The notes under the pieces were generated by a model. The model made no database searches. It was given only the letters and a program-made list of their open reading frames with translations, and was not told the DNA's origin. The position numbers were made by a program, and so were the translations under genes. A DNA stretch of 64,000 nucleotides from Oceanospirillum linum (lineage in GTDB: Bacteria; Pseudomonadota; Gammaproteobacteria; Pseudomonadales; Halomonadaceae), in assembly GCF_900182785.1 (NCBI RefSeq), contig NZ_FXTS01000001.1, positions 1 through 64,000 of the forward strand, read 5' to 3'. Below are positions 8,684 to 16,656 of the stretch, piece by piece. The first letter of the stretch is position 1. Each line of letters opens with the position of its first letter.

Positions 8684-8725
8684 AATTTAATTCAGCCATG
8701 TTAACACGCTAAACCTGTTTTCTGC

Positions 8726-9207
8726 TTACCTGAAAAGAACCTGTAGCTGCTGACCGGATGAGATCCATGCCAGTCCTCTATCCAGGGCAAACTGCTGCAG
8801 CTTTCTGATCAGACGCTGCCGCCAGCCTTCAATGATCTCAGTGGCTTTTTTCCGCTCGGCATTGCTGGAGCATTCATCCTTTTGATAACGCTCAATCAGA
8901 ACCAGCGCTTTAAACAGCAGCAACCAACGACGGATTACCTCATCCTCAGACCAGGGCTCCGCCTCAGCCTGATTGATGTAAAGCACCAGATGATAGTGGT
9001 TGGACATAATGGCGTAAGCGCACACATCTACGGCGAACATCTGATCTAGCGCGGTTAAACGATCCAGAGCCCATTGACGGGCGTGTTCATAGGACTGGCC
9101 AGAAAAGGTATCTTCACCACATAAGAACGCCCGCCGAACACAGCGGGCGATGCAGTGGTAATAAGGGGGTCAGCAGTGCTGATCTGCCCATGGCGGGCAC
9201 GGGGCAT
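8726..9207 (-). pseudogene. Transposase of the REP-associated/IS200-like HUH family, frameshifted and truncated
   Basis: From the ATG at 9207 (GGAGG ribosome-binding site 8 nt upstream) the frame reads MPRARHGQISTAD and is then lost. One base is missing at the C5 run on the coding strand (9165-9169), where the family has Asp-Thr-Pro-Tyr-Tyr-His-Cys. In the shifted frame the family sequence resumes (YYHCIARCVRRAFLCGEDTF) and continues through the HUH motif SNHYHLVLYI. After about 130 residues the C-terminus departs from the family, which is usually over 300 residues long, and stops at 8726. The gene therefore has at least two inactivating lesions. Confidence 0.8.
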
Positions 9208-9278
9208 GGTGTGATCCTCCGTAATTTCACCAGTGATTTAAGCGTAGATCACGCGGCTGATTTTGGCAGGATCAAATG

Positions 9279-9289
9279 ATGGGTGTCCC
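9279..9289 (-). repeat. Right 11-bp inverted repeat of a degenerate transposable element
   Basis: ATGGGTGTCCC, perfect inverted partner of the repeat at 8673-8683. It lies about 70 bp upstream of the transposase relic start. Confidence 0.5.
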
Positions 9290-9339
9290 GGTTTTTTCCG
9301 TTTGCGGTTTTTTTGTTTGAACAAATACCGCTAAGCGAA

Positions 9340-11409
9340 TTACATGTGATAAGTCGCGCTTAGACCCATCGTGCGAGTTTGGCCAACTGATGCACGTACT
9401 GAACTTCCTCCATTGATTTGGTAGATTATGTTTTCGTCTGTTAGATTTTTTACATAACCATCGATAGTTAAACTGCCATTAACATACTGTATGCGAGCAT
9501 CGGCGCGGACGTAATCGCCTGCTTTGTAGTCTTCAGTGTTATCTAGGTCAGAATAGTATTCGCCGACGTATGTTGTATCAGCTCCAAAAGACCAGTATTC
9601 ACCAATATATTGGGTAAAGCCTAGGCTTAAGTTGATTTCAGGCGCGCTAGGAAGTTCATTCCCTTTAGACGTTTCATCGTTATTAATTTCGCTACGCAGT
9701 AAACCGATAGAGCCACGTAATTGAAGGTCATCGGTTGCCCAAGTTGCAGCTTCTACTTCTAAGCCGTAGGTGTGTGCCGAATCAATGTTATTAATACGAT
9801 CGTTATACATGGCTTGATAATTAGAGTAATCGTTATAGAACAGGGCGGTGTTCAATGTGGTGCCATTCTCGAATTGACTCTTGCTGCTCACTTCGTAAGC
9901 AATAATTTCCTCACTGTCATAAATATAAAACTCGCGTGTTGAGTCCCATTGATAAGCTGAGCCGCCTGGGCTGTAGCCTTTGCGAACATTGGCGCCTAAT
10001 GTGGTGGTGTTGGATATAGCATGTGTTATACCAATTTTTGGTAGGAAATTTGTTTCGCTATCGTCATGATCAACATCGGTGCGGCCATCATTGACAATCA
10101 AACGGTCCGCTTCTTCTCTTTCAAGTCGAGCACCACCAATTAGGTTTGTTTTCTCAGTAAGAGCGTAGCTTCCTTCTCCGTAGAGTGCTAGTGTGGTGGT
10201 TGACGTATCATTGGCAGTGAACCAATCTCGACCACGATAGGTTATGTCTGTATCTGCGTCTTTTTTCGATGCAAATAAACCAATGACACCCATTAACGCT
10301 TTATTTGGTTGATTAAAGATAATGCGGTTTTCTATCGTTGTAGTGTCTTTGGTTATGTCGAGCAGTGTTATTCCAGGGTATTCATCAAAGCTCACTTTGC
10401 TTTTGTTGTAAGCAACATACAGGACATTATTGATGCCATTGCCTAAATTGTAATCGATATCTACCGCAACAGAGTCGGTTTTAGAATCTTGTAGGCGTAT
10501 ATTATTACCACTACCCAGAGTCATCAATGATCCAGAAAAATTGTCACCTTCATCATTTGCCCAACTTAGGTACTCACCTTCATACTTGTGGTGTTCGACT
10601 GTTAACTTAGCGGTTAAGTTTGGATTGCCTGCAGGCTCCCAAAGTAGCTTTCCGCGCATATTGTAGTTTTCGGCATCATCGACGTCTGGACCTGTGTCGA
10701 GTTCATTGCTAGTTTGAGCGTAGTTCATCCAGCCTTCGCCCTTAGTTCCATCGAGTGCAATACGATAGGCTAGCTCATCATCAATCAAAGCGCCTGATGA
10801 CATGACTCCTAAATTGTATTTTAAATTGCCATTTTCATAGCTTTCCAGTCCAGCACGTATAGAAGATTCATCTGTAAAGGTTGGATCGTTGGTTTTAATT
10901 ACTAGTGCGCCAGCTATTGAGCTAGTGCCTTGGGTCGTAGATTGTGGGCCACGTAGAACTTCCACTTGCTTGGCATCCCAGACACCGCTTGGCGTGAAGT
11001 TATAGCCAGACCAATCTTGGGTGCCACCATCAATTACAGTTGAGACACGTGAGCGTGCGCCAGTGATCAAGGCATAACCACCGGAAGCCGCCCCGTTCCC
11101 ACTCATGCCTCGAATTGCCACATTACCAAATGAGGAAATGACAACGTTTGGTGCTTGTGTTGCGAGTTCTTTTACACCCTTAGTTTCGCCACTGGTAAGG
11201 TCCTCGCCATGAATAATGGTAACTGCCGTCGTCGTCTCCTTAATGTTCTTATCAATTTTCTCCCCTGTCACCACTAATGTTTCTAGTTGAGTCGAGTTTT
11301 CAGCAAATGTATTGACTGAAATTAAAGCCGCATTAATGCTGATGACAGCGATGGTCACAGTAGATAAATGACTTGGAGTGCGAGTGGATGAGTTCTTAGA
11401 GAGATACAT
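9340..11409 (-). CDS. TonB-dependent outer-membrane receptor
   Basis: 689 residues. The N-terminal signal region is followed by a TonB-box-like TLVVTG at about residue 44 and a plug domain (about 55-175, including VVISSFGNVAIRGMSG and VEVLRGPQSTTQGTSSIAGALVI). The rest is a 22-strand beta-barrel rich in aromatic and Asp/Asn residues. Such receptors import siderophores, haem, cobalamin or glycans; the substrate cannot be read from sequence. A Fur-box-like element 50 bp upstream of the start argues for iron. There is no adjacent TonB/ExbBD, periplasmic binding protein or siderophore gene. Composition is AT-richer than the core genes, and it sits between transposase relics and a truncated gene, suggesting transfer. 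An AAGGA ribosome-binding site supports the start. Confidence 0.9.
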   Translation of the reverse strand: MYLSKNSSTRTPSHLSTVTIAVISINAALISVNTFAENSTQLETLVVTGEKIDKNIKETTTAVTIIHGEDLTSGETKGVKELATQAPNVVISSFGNVAIRGMSGNGAASGGYALITGARSRVSTVIDGGTQDWSGYNFTPSGVWDAKQVEVLRGPQSTTQGTSSIAGALVIKTNDPTFTDESSIRAGLESYENGNLKYNLGVMSSGALIDDELAYRIALDGTKGEGWMNYAQTSNELDTGPDVDDAENYNMRGKLLWEPAGNPNLTAKLTVEHHKYEGEYLSWANDEGDNFSGSLMTLGSGNNIRLQDSKTDSVAVDIDYNLGNGINNVLYVAYNKSKVSFDEYPGITLLDITKDTTTIENRIIFNQPNKALMGVIGLFASKKDADTDITYRGRDWFTANDTSTTTLALYGEGSYALTEKTNLIGGARLEREEADRLIVNDGRTDVDHDDSETNFLPKIGITHAISNTTTLGANVRKGYSPGGSAYQWDSTREFYIYDSEEIIAYEVSSKSQFENGTTLNTALFYNDYSNYQAMYNDRINNIDSAHTYGLEVEAATWATDDLQLRGSIGLLRSEINNDETSKGNELPSAPEINLSLGFTQYIGEYWSFGADTTYVGEYYSDLDNTEDYKAGDYVRADARIQYVNGSLTIDGYVKNLTDENIIYQINGGSSVRASVGQTRTMGLSATYHM

Positions 11410-11449
11410 GATATTCCTTGTTTTGCATCAGTTAAGTAAATACCCTGTT

Positions 11450-11486
11450 AATGCTATTGATAATGATAAAGGTTCGCAATAGCATT
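11450..11486 (-). promoter_or_regulatory. Fur-box-like operator inside a 10-bp inverted repeat, upstream of the TonB receptor
   Basis: GATAATGATAA (11459-11469) matches the first 11 bases of the 19-bp Fur consensus. It lies within the span of a perfect inverted repeat AATGCTATTG (11450-11459) / CAATAGCATT (11477-11486). The element is 40-75 bp upstream of the receptor start codon, where a repressor would block transcription. Confidence 0.5.
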
Positions 11487-11729
11487 TTTTGGAAATATTT
11501 AACAATCTCATTTTAATTGCATCAAGGAAGAAGAGTTGTTCGAAAAAAACAGAGCACCATAGATTGCTGAACAGTGCTGGAATGGATCTCCATCAGATCG
11601 GTTATCGAGCAGTCTTGTAGTTTTTGTCTGGCAAGATCCCGAGGGAAATGAGCAAGCATCAACTACCGCTAGTGTATTATTCGATGTGGATTCCCTAACG
11701 GATCATCATAGTTGGTATCCAAAATGTCT
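11487..11729. other. Intergenic stretch at the right edge of the AT-rich island
   Basis: No gene is supported. The stretch lies between the receptor promoter and the broken end of the DctP fragment and probably contains the junction of the island. No clear inverted or direct repeat marks the boundary. Confidence 0.4.
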
Positions 11730-12206
11730 TCAGCCCGAGGTTTCCGGTGCAACAACGGCACAAGGGATCGCATGCACGTTATAGCCGTTAATATCGTACA
11801 TCTCTTGCCAGAGCTTACGGCCATTGCCGTGATAAACCCAGGCCATATACTCCCCGGCTTCCGGGCCGAAAGGCACAGAGGAAAATACCGATGCCGCCGG
11901 AATTTTCCCCACCCAGTAGCCTGGCGAGCCAAAACCGGCACTGACTTTACCGGCAGAAACCGCATCCAAAATTTCAAAAGGGGCGATTAGCTTACCGGGT
12001 TCATATTTTTTCACTCTAATGCTGCCACCGGATGTGGTGTTCAGCGTTTCTTCGATATAAGTTGCTGTTGTACCCACGCTGGGCAGCTTAGAATTAAACG
12101 CAATTGGCATCTTCAGCATGATTCTCTGCTCTGCCCCATGGGCAGGCAACGCAACAGAGGAGGCAAGACAAACGGCCAACGAAAGGGTTTTAATCGGATG
12201 TTTCAT
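11730..12206 (-). pseudogene. Truncated TRAP transporter DctP-type binding protein
   Basis: The ORF encodes about 158 residues from the ATG at 12206 (GGAG ribosome-binding site): signal peptide ending at AHGA, then a DctP fold N-terminal half (AGKVSAGFGSPGYWVGKIPAASVFSSVPFGPEAGEYMAW, then NVHAIPCAVVAPETSG). DctP proteins are usually 330-370 residues; here the reading frame stops right after the PETSG motif, so the C-terminal half of the ligand-binding cleft is missing. No DctQ or DctM gene follows. The most likely cause is the arrival of the AT-rich segment to its left, which removed the rest of a TRAP operon. It is probably non-functional. Confidence 0.8.
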
Positions 12207-12405
12207 TAGGATTAGCTCCGGTTTTTCTTTATATTTATTGGCTAAGCTCTTTATTCTGAGCAAATCAACGAAGTCTAATCGGGCTAAGCCGCATCTGAAA
12301 AATGATTAGATTGAATACCGTCATTAGCTTTTTTGATGCCAGGCAGTATCAATACCTGCAAAGGCATCCTCACTCAGTACAGGAAATATGAACAAGGACG
12401 CCACC

Positions 12406-13485
12406 ATGACAGAACCGACCACAAGTACGGCATCAGCAATCAGCCAGATGCTTAACAGCAAAACAGTACCGGTCCATTTTTCCGGTAAAAAAATGGAATA
12501 CCTTAAGCTCTGGCTGATTAACCTGCTACTCAGCATCATAACGCTGGGCATCTACAGTGCCTGGGCTAAAGTCAGGAACACCCAATACCTCTATGGCCAT
12601 ACTCAAATTGATGGTCATCGCTTCTCATTTCTGGCTAAGCCACTGCAAATTCTTATCGGGCGAATTCTGGCCGTCGTCATTTTTGCTGTTTATGCGGTAA
12701 TCTCGGGCCTGAACCCGTTATTAAGTCTGCTTTGCACCCTACTATTGCTTGCGGCCACCCCCTGGCTGATCAATGCAAGTTTGCGTTTCAGCATGCGAAA
12801 TACGTCTTACCGGAATGTACGTTTCTCTTTTAAAGGCAGCTACGGCGGAGCTTTTGTGACGTTTCTGCTCTTACCCATTCTGGGAGCCATTACCGCCTGG
12901 CTGGCGATGCCCTGGGTTCTGAAAAAAATGCACCAGTATCTCTACCGGAATATCCGTTACGGTGGCCGTCCTGTGCAGCTTTCCACTTCAACCAGCTACT
13001 ATTACAAGGCATCAATTATCGCTCTGATCATTGCTGCAGTAATCCTTGGCGCAGGCTACCTGTTTATTGAAGCATCGAATCTTATCTATCAGCTCCAGAA
13101 TGGCCGCTGGTCACTGCCGGCGTTAATGCCAATGTTTCTGGCGTTCTATCTGATCACATTCAACCTGGTTGCCGGGCTTTTTTATGCCCTCATGTTCAAT
13201 CACCTGACCAATGCCATGAAAATTGATCAGATCGCTTCCCTGAGAGCCAGACTGAGTATTCCGGCGTATTGCTGGCTCAATCTGAGTAACAGCCTTCTGT
13301 TGATTTTTACCATCGGGTTGGCCTTTCCTATTACCCAGATACGTAAAAATGCACTACTGGCCAATGCAACGGAGGTAACACTTCAGCCCGGCATCGAACA
13401 GCTGATTAATACTGAGCAAGATGATGGCAAAGCCTTTGGTGAAGAGGCTGCGGGCGTATTTGATATTGACCTGTCGCTGACCTGA
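12406..13485 (+). CDS. YjgN-family (DUF898) integral membrane protein
   Basis: 359 residues from the ATG at 12406, chosen because AAGGA at 12394-12398 is spaced 7 nt from it; the in-frame ATG at 12388 has a ribosome-binding site only 3 nt away. It has the DUF898 hallmark near the start (FSGKKMEYLKLWLINLLLSIITLGIYSAWAKVR), repeated in degenerate form near residue 275 (RLSIPAYCWLNLSNSLLLIFTIGLAFP), and about six to eight hydrophobic segments. The biochemical role of YjgN is not established. It is followed 28 bp later by an M48 metallopeptidase, a pairing seen in other proteobacteria that suggests a membrane quality-control or processing unit. Confidence 0.85.
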   Translation: MTEPTTSTASAISQMLNSKTVPVHFSGKKMEYLKLWLINLLLSIITLGIYSAWAKVRNTQYLYGHTQIDGHRFSFLAKPLQILIGRILAVVIFAVYAVISGLNPLLSLLCTLLLLAATPWLINASLRFSMRNTSYRNVRFSFKGSYGGAFVTFLLLPILGAITAWLAMPWVLKKMHQYLYRNIRYGGRPVQLSTSTSYYYKASIIALIIAAVILGAGYLFIEASNLIYQLQNGRWSLPALMPMFLAFYLITFNLVAGLFYALMFNHLTNAMKIDQIASLRARLSIPAYCWLNLSNSLLLIFTIGLAFPITQIRKNALLANATEVTLQPGIEQLINTEQDDGKAFGEEAAGVFDIDLSLT

Positions 13486-13513
13486 TGAATAAACGAAACA
13501 CAGCAGGTGGATT

Positions 13514-14605
13514 ATGACGCTGCCCACGGAGTCAAACCCATTGGTCGATGCCTCATGCCCGGCGACAGAAAGTATTCAGGGAATCCTGCAGGAAGCTGGC
13601 CGTGCCTCAGCACAGCCGGCTTTTATCCATGCAAGCGTCAGTGGCGATGTGAAGATCTTCAATATGGCCCAACAGAAGATCGCTGAGTATGGTGCCGGTG
13701 AACTCAGTTACAGCCCCATCATACCCGGCCTGCCTGTTGAGTTGCACCTGCCCAATGGAGCACGTTTTATTCCTGATGATGCCAGCTACCGTTGGTCAGG
13801 ACTAAAATCTGAAGCCCATATTCTCAACTGGCTGGAAACCCGCTGGATTGTGGCTCTTGTCGCTGTGATCGCACTTCCGCTGTTTATATGGTTAGTTACC
13901 TTCAGATTAATTCCGGCGGCTGCTGGTATCGGGGTCGCTTTCCTGCCACCAAGTGTTGCCGAAGAGTCTGGTCAGCAAACACTGGCGATTCTTGACCGCA
14001 TCTATATGAAGCCCAGTCAGATTCCTGAAGCGCAACAAGCCGCAATCCGCGAGCAGTGGCATAACACACTGGAAGCCCTCAGCATTCCAAAAGCGAATTA
14101 CCAGCTGCATTTTCGCAGCGGGCCAATGGGCCCCAACGCCATGGCACTGCCTAACGGCGATGTGATTCTGACGGATGATATTGTTGAACTGATGGGCAAC
14201 AGCCCCAGGCAGCTAACGGCTGTGATGCTGCACGAAATAGGTCATGTCGAGCACCAACATGGCTTGAAGATGATGGCCCAAACAGCGGCAACCTCTATGC
14301 TGTTTGCCCTGATATTAGGTGATATTGAAGGTGCTGGTGAGATGGTCATTGGCGCCGGAGCCAGCCTGACCCATAATGCTTTTTCAAGGGATATGGAGCG
14401 TGAAGCGGATCTCTTTGCTTACAAAAAGCTGCATCAACTGGGACATTCACCAAAAGATTTTGCCGAGGCGATGAATCGCTTAATGCAGAGTCAAACAGCG
14501 TCAGCCTCTGCAGATGACAACAGTGCTCTCAATAAGTATCTGAGTTCTCATCCCGCTATCAAAGAAAGAATCGAGGCGGCCAGAAACTGGTCACCGGCGC
14601 ACTAG
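13514..14605 (+). CDS. M48-family membrane-associated zinc metallopeptidase
   Basis: 363 residues. An N-terminal domain of about 100 residues (ASVSGDVKIFNMAQQKIAEY) precedes one transmembrane segment (about 112-133, WIVALVAVIALPLFIWLVTF). The catalytic domain follows: zinc-binding HEIGH at 240-244, and a downstream Glu in DMEREADLFAYKKL as third ligand, as in Oma1/HtpX/BepA-type gluzincins. It lacks the TPR repeats of BepA. The topology suggests a single-span protein with its catalytic domain outside the cytoplasm, but this is inferred. It is co-transcribed with the YjgN-like gene, with an AGCAGG ribosome-binding site before the start at 13514. It probably degrades misfolded envelope proteins; the substrate is unknown. 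Confidence 0.87.
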   Translation: MTLPTESNPLVDASCPATESIQGILQEAGRASAQPAFIHASVSGDVKIFNMAQQKIAEYGAGELSYSPIIPGLPVELHLPNGARFIPDDASYRWSGLKSEAHILNWLETRWIVALVAVIALPLFIWLVTFRLIPAAAGIGVAFLPPSVAEESGQQTLAILDRIYMKPSQIPEAQQAAIREQWHNTLEALSIPKANYQLHFRSGPMGPNAMALPNGDVILTDDIVELMGNSPRQLTAVMLHEIGHVEHQHGLKMMAQTAATSMLFALILGDIEGAGEMVIGAGASLTHNAFSRDMEREADLFAYKKLHQLGHSPKDFAEAMNRLMQSQTASASADDNSALNKYLSSHPAIKERIEAARNWSPAH

Positions 14606-14644
14606 CCCCTCAGGTCACATAAGCTTATATTTCAAATTCTCCGC

Positions 14645-14667
14645 TATTTGTTTAACATGTTAACAAA
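14645..14667. promoter_or_regulatory. Palindromic operator candidate before the flavin monooxygenase gene
   Basis: ATTTGTTTAACATGTTAACAAAT is nearly a perfect palindrome, with core TAACATGTTA at 14653-14662. It ends about 18 bp before the start codon, a position suited to a TetR/MarR-type repressor. No regulator gene is adjacent. Confidence 0.35.
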
Positions 14668-14685
14668 TAAATTACGGAGTTATCC

Positions 14686-15693
14686 ATGAGCATCAAACTG
14701 TCTGTTGTTGACCAAAGCCCCGTTCACGGCTCCCATTCCAGGAAGGAGGCTCCTTCTCTTTCCGTTGAACTGGCGCAGTTATGTGATCAGCTCGGTTACC
14801 ACAGGTACTGGGTTGCCGAGCACCATGACAGCCTGCATTTTGCCAACCCTTGCCCGGAAATCCTGGTCGCCCATATTGCCAGCATCACCAAAAACATCAA
14901 AGTTGGCAGCGGTGGCGTTATGCTTTCTCACTACAGTCCGTTAAAAGTGGCTGAAACCTTCTCTATGATGGCTAATCTTTTCCCTGGCCGCATCGATCTT
15001 GGTATTGGCCGTGCTCCGGGCGGAACAGGCCTGACCTCCAGCGCACTGGCTTTTCCCAACGCCCCTCTCCAGGGTGAGTATTATGCGGACCAGGCGGCTC
15101 TGCTGGCGGGGTTTATCAATCAGTCACTGGATCACGAGCACCCGTATCGTAATATCCATATTCTGCCCGACAGCAGTGAAAAACCAGAACTCTGGATGCT
15201 GGGTTCCAGCGGAGGCAGTGCAGCACTGGCCGGTGAACTGGGTTACAACATCGCATTGGCGCGCTTTATTGACCCGGACAATTGCCGTCCGGAAATTTTT
15301 GCCGCCCACCAGAACGCCTGGCAAAAATCCGGTCATCAGCACCCGCCAAGCCGCATGCTGGCCATCGCCTGTATCTGTGCCGAAACAGAAGAACAAGCCT
15401 ATTTAAGAGCAGGTACTGCCGTCTATCGTAAGCATTCAGCTCAAATAGGACAGCGTGAAGACTTTCTGAAACCGGAAGAGGTAAAAGACCGCTACCGCCA
15501 TATGTCAGCGTCCCACAAAGCCATGTTTGATCAAATCGCGGCGGGGTATACCATAGGTACGCCGGAGCAGTGCTGGGATGAAATCAGACAACTGTCGGAT
15601 CAGTTCGGCACAGAAGAGATTGCCACGGTAACGGTCACTTATGGCCAGGACGAACGCATTGACAGCTATACAAGATTAGCGCAGTTTTTGTAG
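14686..15693 (+). CDS. LLM-class flavin-dependent oxidoreductase (luciferase-like)
   Basis: 335-residue single-domain bacterial-luciferase-fold protein of the YhbW/MsnO8 type. Recognisable parts are the N-terminal SVVDQSPV strand, RYWVAEHHDSLHFANPCPEILVAHIA, the flavin-contacting GSGGVMLSHYSPLKVAE and RIDLGIGRAPGGTG, and the C-terminal TPEQCWDEI segment. Such enzymes use FMNH2 supplied by a separate reductase to oxygenate small organics; the substrate cannot be predicted. The ribosome-binding site is ACGGAG. It is monocistronic, with a palindrome just upstream that suggests dedicated repression. Confidence 0.88.
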   Translation: MSIKLSVVDQSPVHGSHSRKEAPSLSVELAQLCDQLGYHRYWVAEHHDSLHFANPCPEILVAHIASITKNIKVGSGGVMLSHYSPLKVAETFSMMANLFPGRIDLGIGRAPGGTGLTSSALAFPNAPLQGEYYADQAALLAGFINQSLDHEHPYRNIHILPDSSEKPELWMLGSSGGSAALAGELGYNIALARFIDPDNCRPEIFAAHQNAWQKSGHQHPPSRMLAIACICAETEEQAYLRAGTAVYRKHSAQIGQREDFLKPEEVKDRYRHMSASHKAMFDQIAAGYTIGTPEQCWDEIRQLSDQFGTEEIATVTVTYGQDERIDSYTRLAQFL

Positions 15694-15734
15694 GGCAGTT
15701 TAAACAGCCGAAAGCGTGGCGGAGCCTGGTCAGG

Positions 15735-16559
15735 TCATGGCGAAGAAGGTGCCGTGCCACACAGATAGTCACAAACTAACTGATCAAGCTTGCCTTCTGC
15801 TTCCAGATTCGCGAGCGCCCGATTGAAGGGATCAAGTAAAGGTTTCAGCTCTCTGTGCAACCGAAAAGACACTGAGTTACTGGCATAAGGCAGTGAAATC
15901 CTGTAACTCAGTTTCTCACTGGTCTGGTAATAGAGCGCGACCGCCTCCGTCATCAGACCAATGTCATTCCAGCCACGGTGTACCCGCTGAGCTATTTGCC
16001 ATTGATTGGAAAAATCTTCCCGAATCAAACCATTGGGTACCGGGCTTCCCCTCACCGTAGCCACTCGACGCCCCTTCAGATCCGGTAGAATAAAGAGCGG
16101 AAAAGAGAGTTCCGGCTGGTAAATAATCACATTATTCACCACACCGTAAGGTCGGGTAAAAAGAGACAGTTCTGCCAGCCGGATACTGGGGTCTGCCCCC
16201 GGGTCAGGCTGAACAGGCACAACGCCGGCTTCCACATTAATATCTCCGGCTTCAAACTGCCGCAACAGCCGGGCCTGGGACAGTGGGATAAATTCAAGTT
16301 TAACCGACCGCTCCAGATCCAATGCTATACGCGATGCGACCAAACGCAGGGTATCCGCATAAATACCGCGAAAGTCCCCTTGCCGGTCCTGCCAAAAAAA
16401 AGGCACAACCCCCGGCTGAGGCATCCCTACCTTTAAGATGATCGCTTCCGGCGTTTCAGTGGCCGTTGAGACATTAGCATCAACCGCCCCCGGGTCTGAA
16501 TCCGAAGCAGAAAGCGGCCCGGCAAGGCAGACAAATAGCATGAAAGCCAAAAAAGCCAT
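15735..16559 (-). CDS. Periplasmic substrate-binding protein, family 3 type
   Basis: About 274 residues if it starts at the ATG at 16559, which gives a clean signal peptide (MAFLAFMLFVCLAGPLSAS); an in-frame TTG at 16592 would add 11 residues. The mature part resembles amino-acid ABC-type binding proteins (LKVGMPQPGVVPFFWQ, then GDFRGIYADTLRLVASRI, and the hinge-region VATVRGSP). There is no ABC permease or ATPase nearby. Orphan proteins of this fold in marine bacteria often act as sensory partners. It is divergent from the large AraC-type regulator with only about 100 bp between them, so the two may share control. The ligand is unknown. Confidence 0.72.
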   Translation of the reverse strand: MAFLAFMLFVCLAGPLSASDSDPGAVDANVSTATETPEAIILKVGMPQPGVVPFFWQDRQGDFRGIYADTLRLVASRIALDLERSVKLEFIPLSQARLLRQFEAGDINVEAGVVPVQPDPGADPSIRLAELSLFTRPYGVVNNVIIYQPELSFPLFILPDLKGRRVATVRGSPVPNGLIREDFSNQWQIAQRVHRGWNDIGLMTEAVALYYQTSEKLSYRISLPYASNSVSFRLHRELKPLLDPFNRALANLEAEGKLDQLVCDYLCGTAPSSP

Positions 16560-16656
16560 GGGATTTATGGCACGGAAGGAATAATCAATCAAAGCTCTGT
16601 GATACCCTTAAAGCGAAACAACATTCAAAATCAACCAGCGCATTATCACTCATTTT

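Noticed and set aside
8456..9339. Intact insertion sequence
   Set aside because: Both transposase copies are broken and no target-site duplication was found around the 11-bp repeats.
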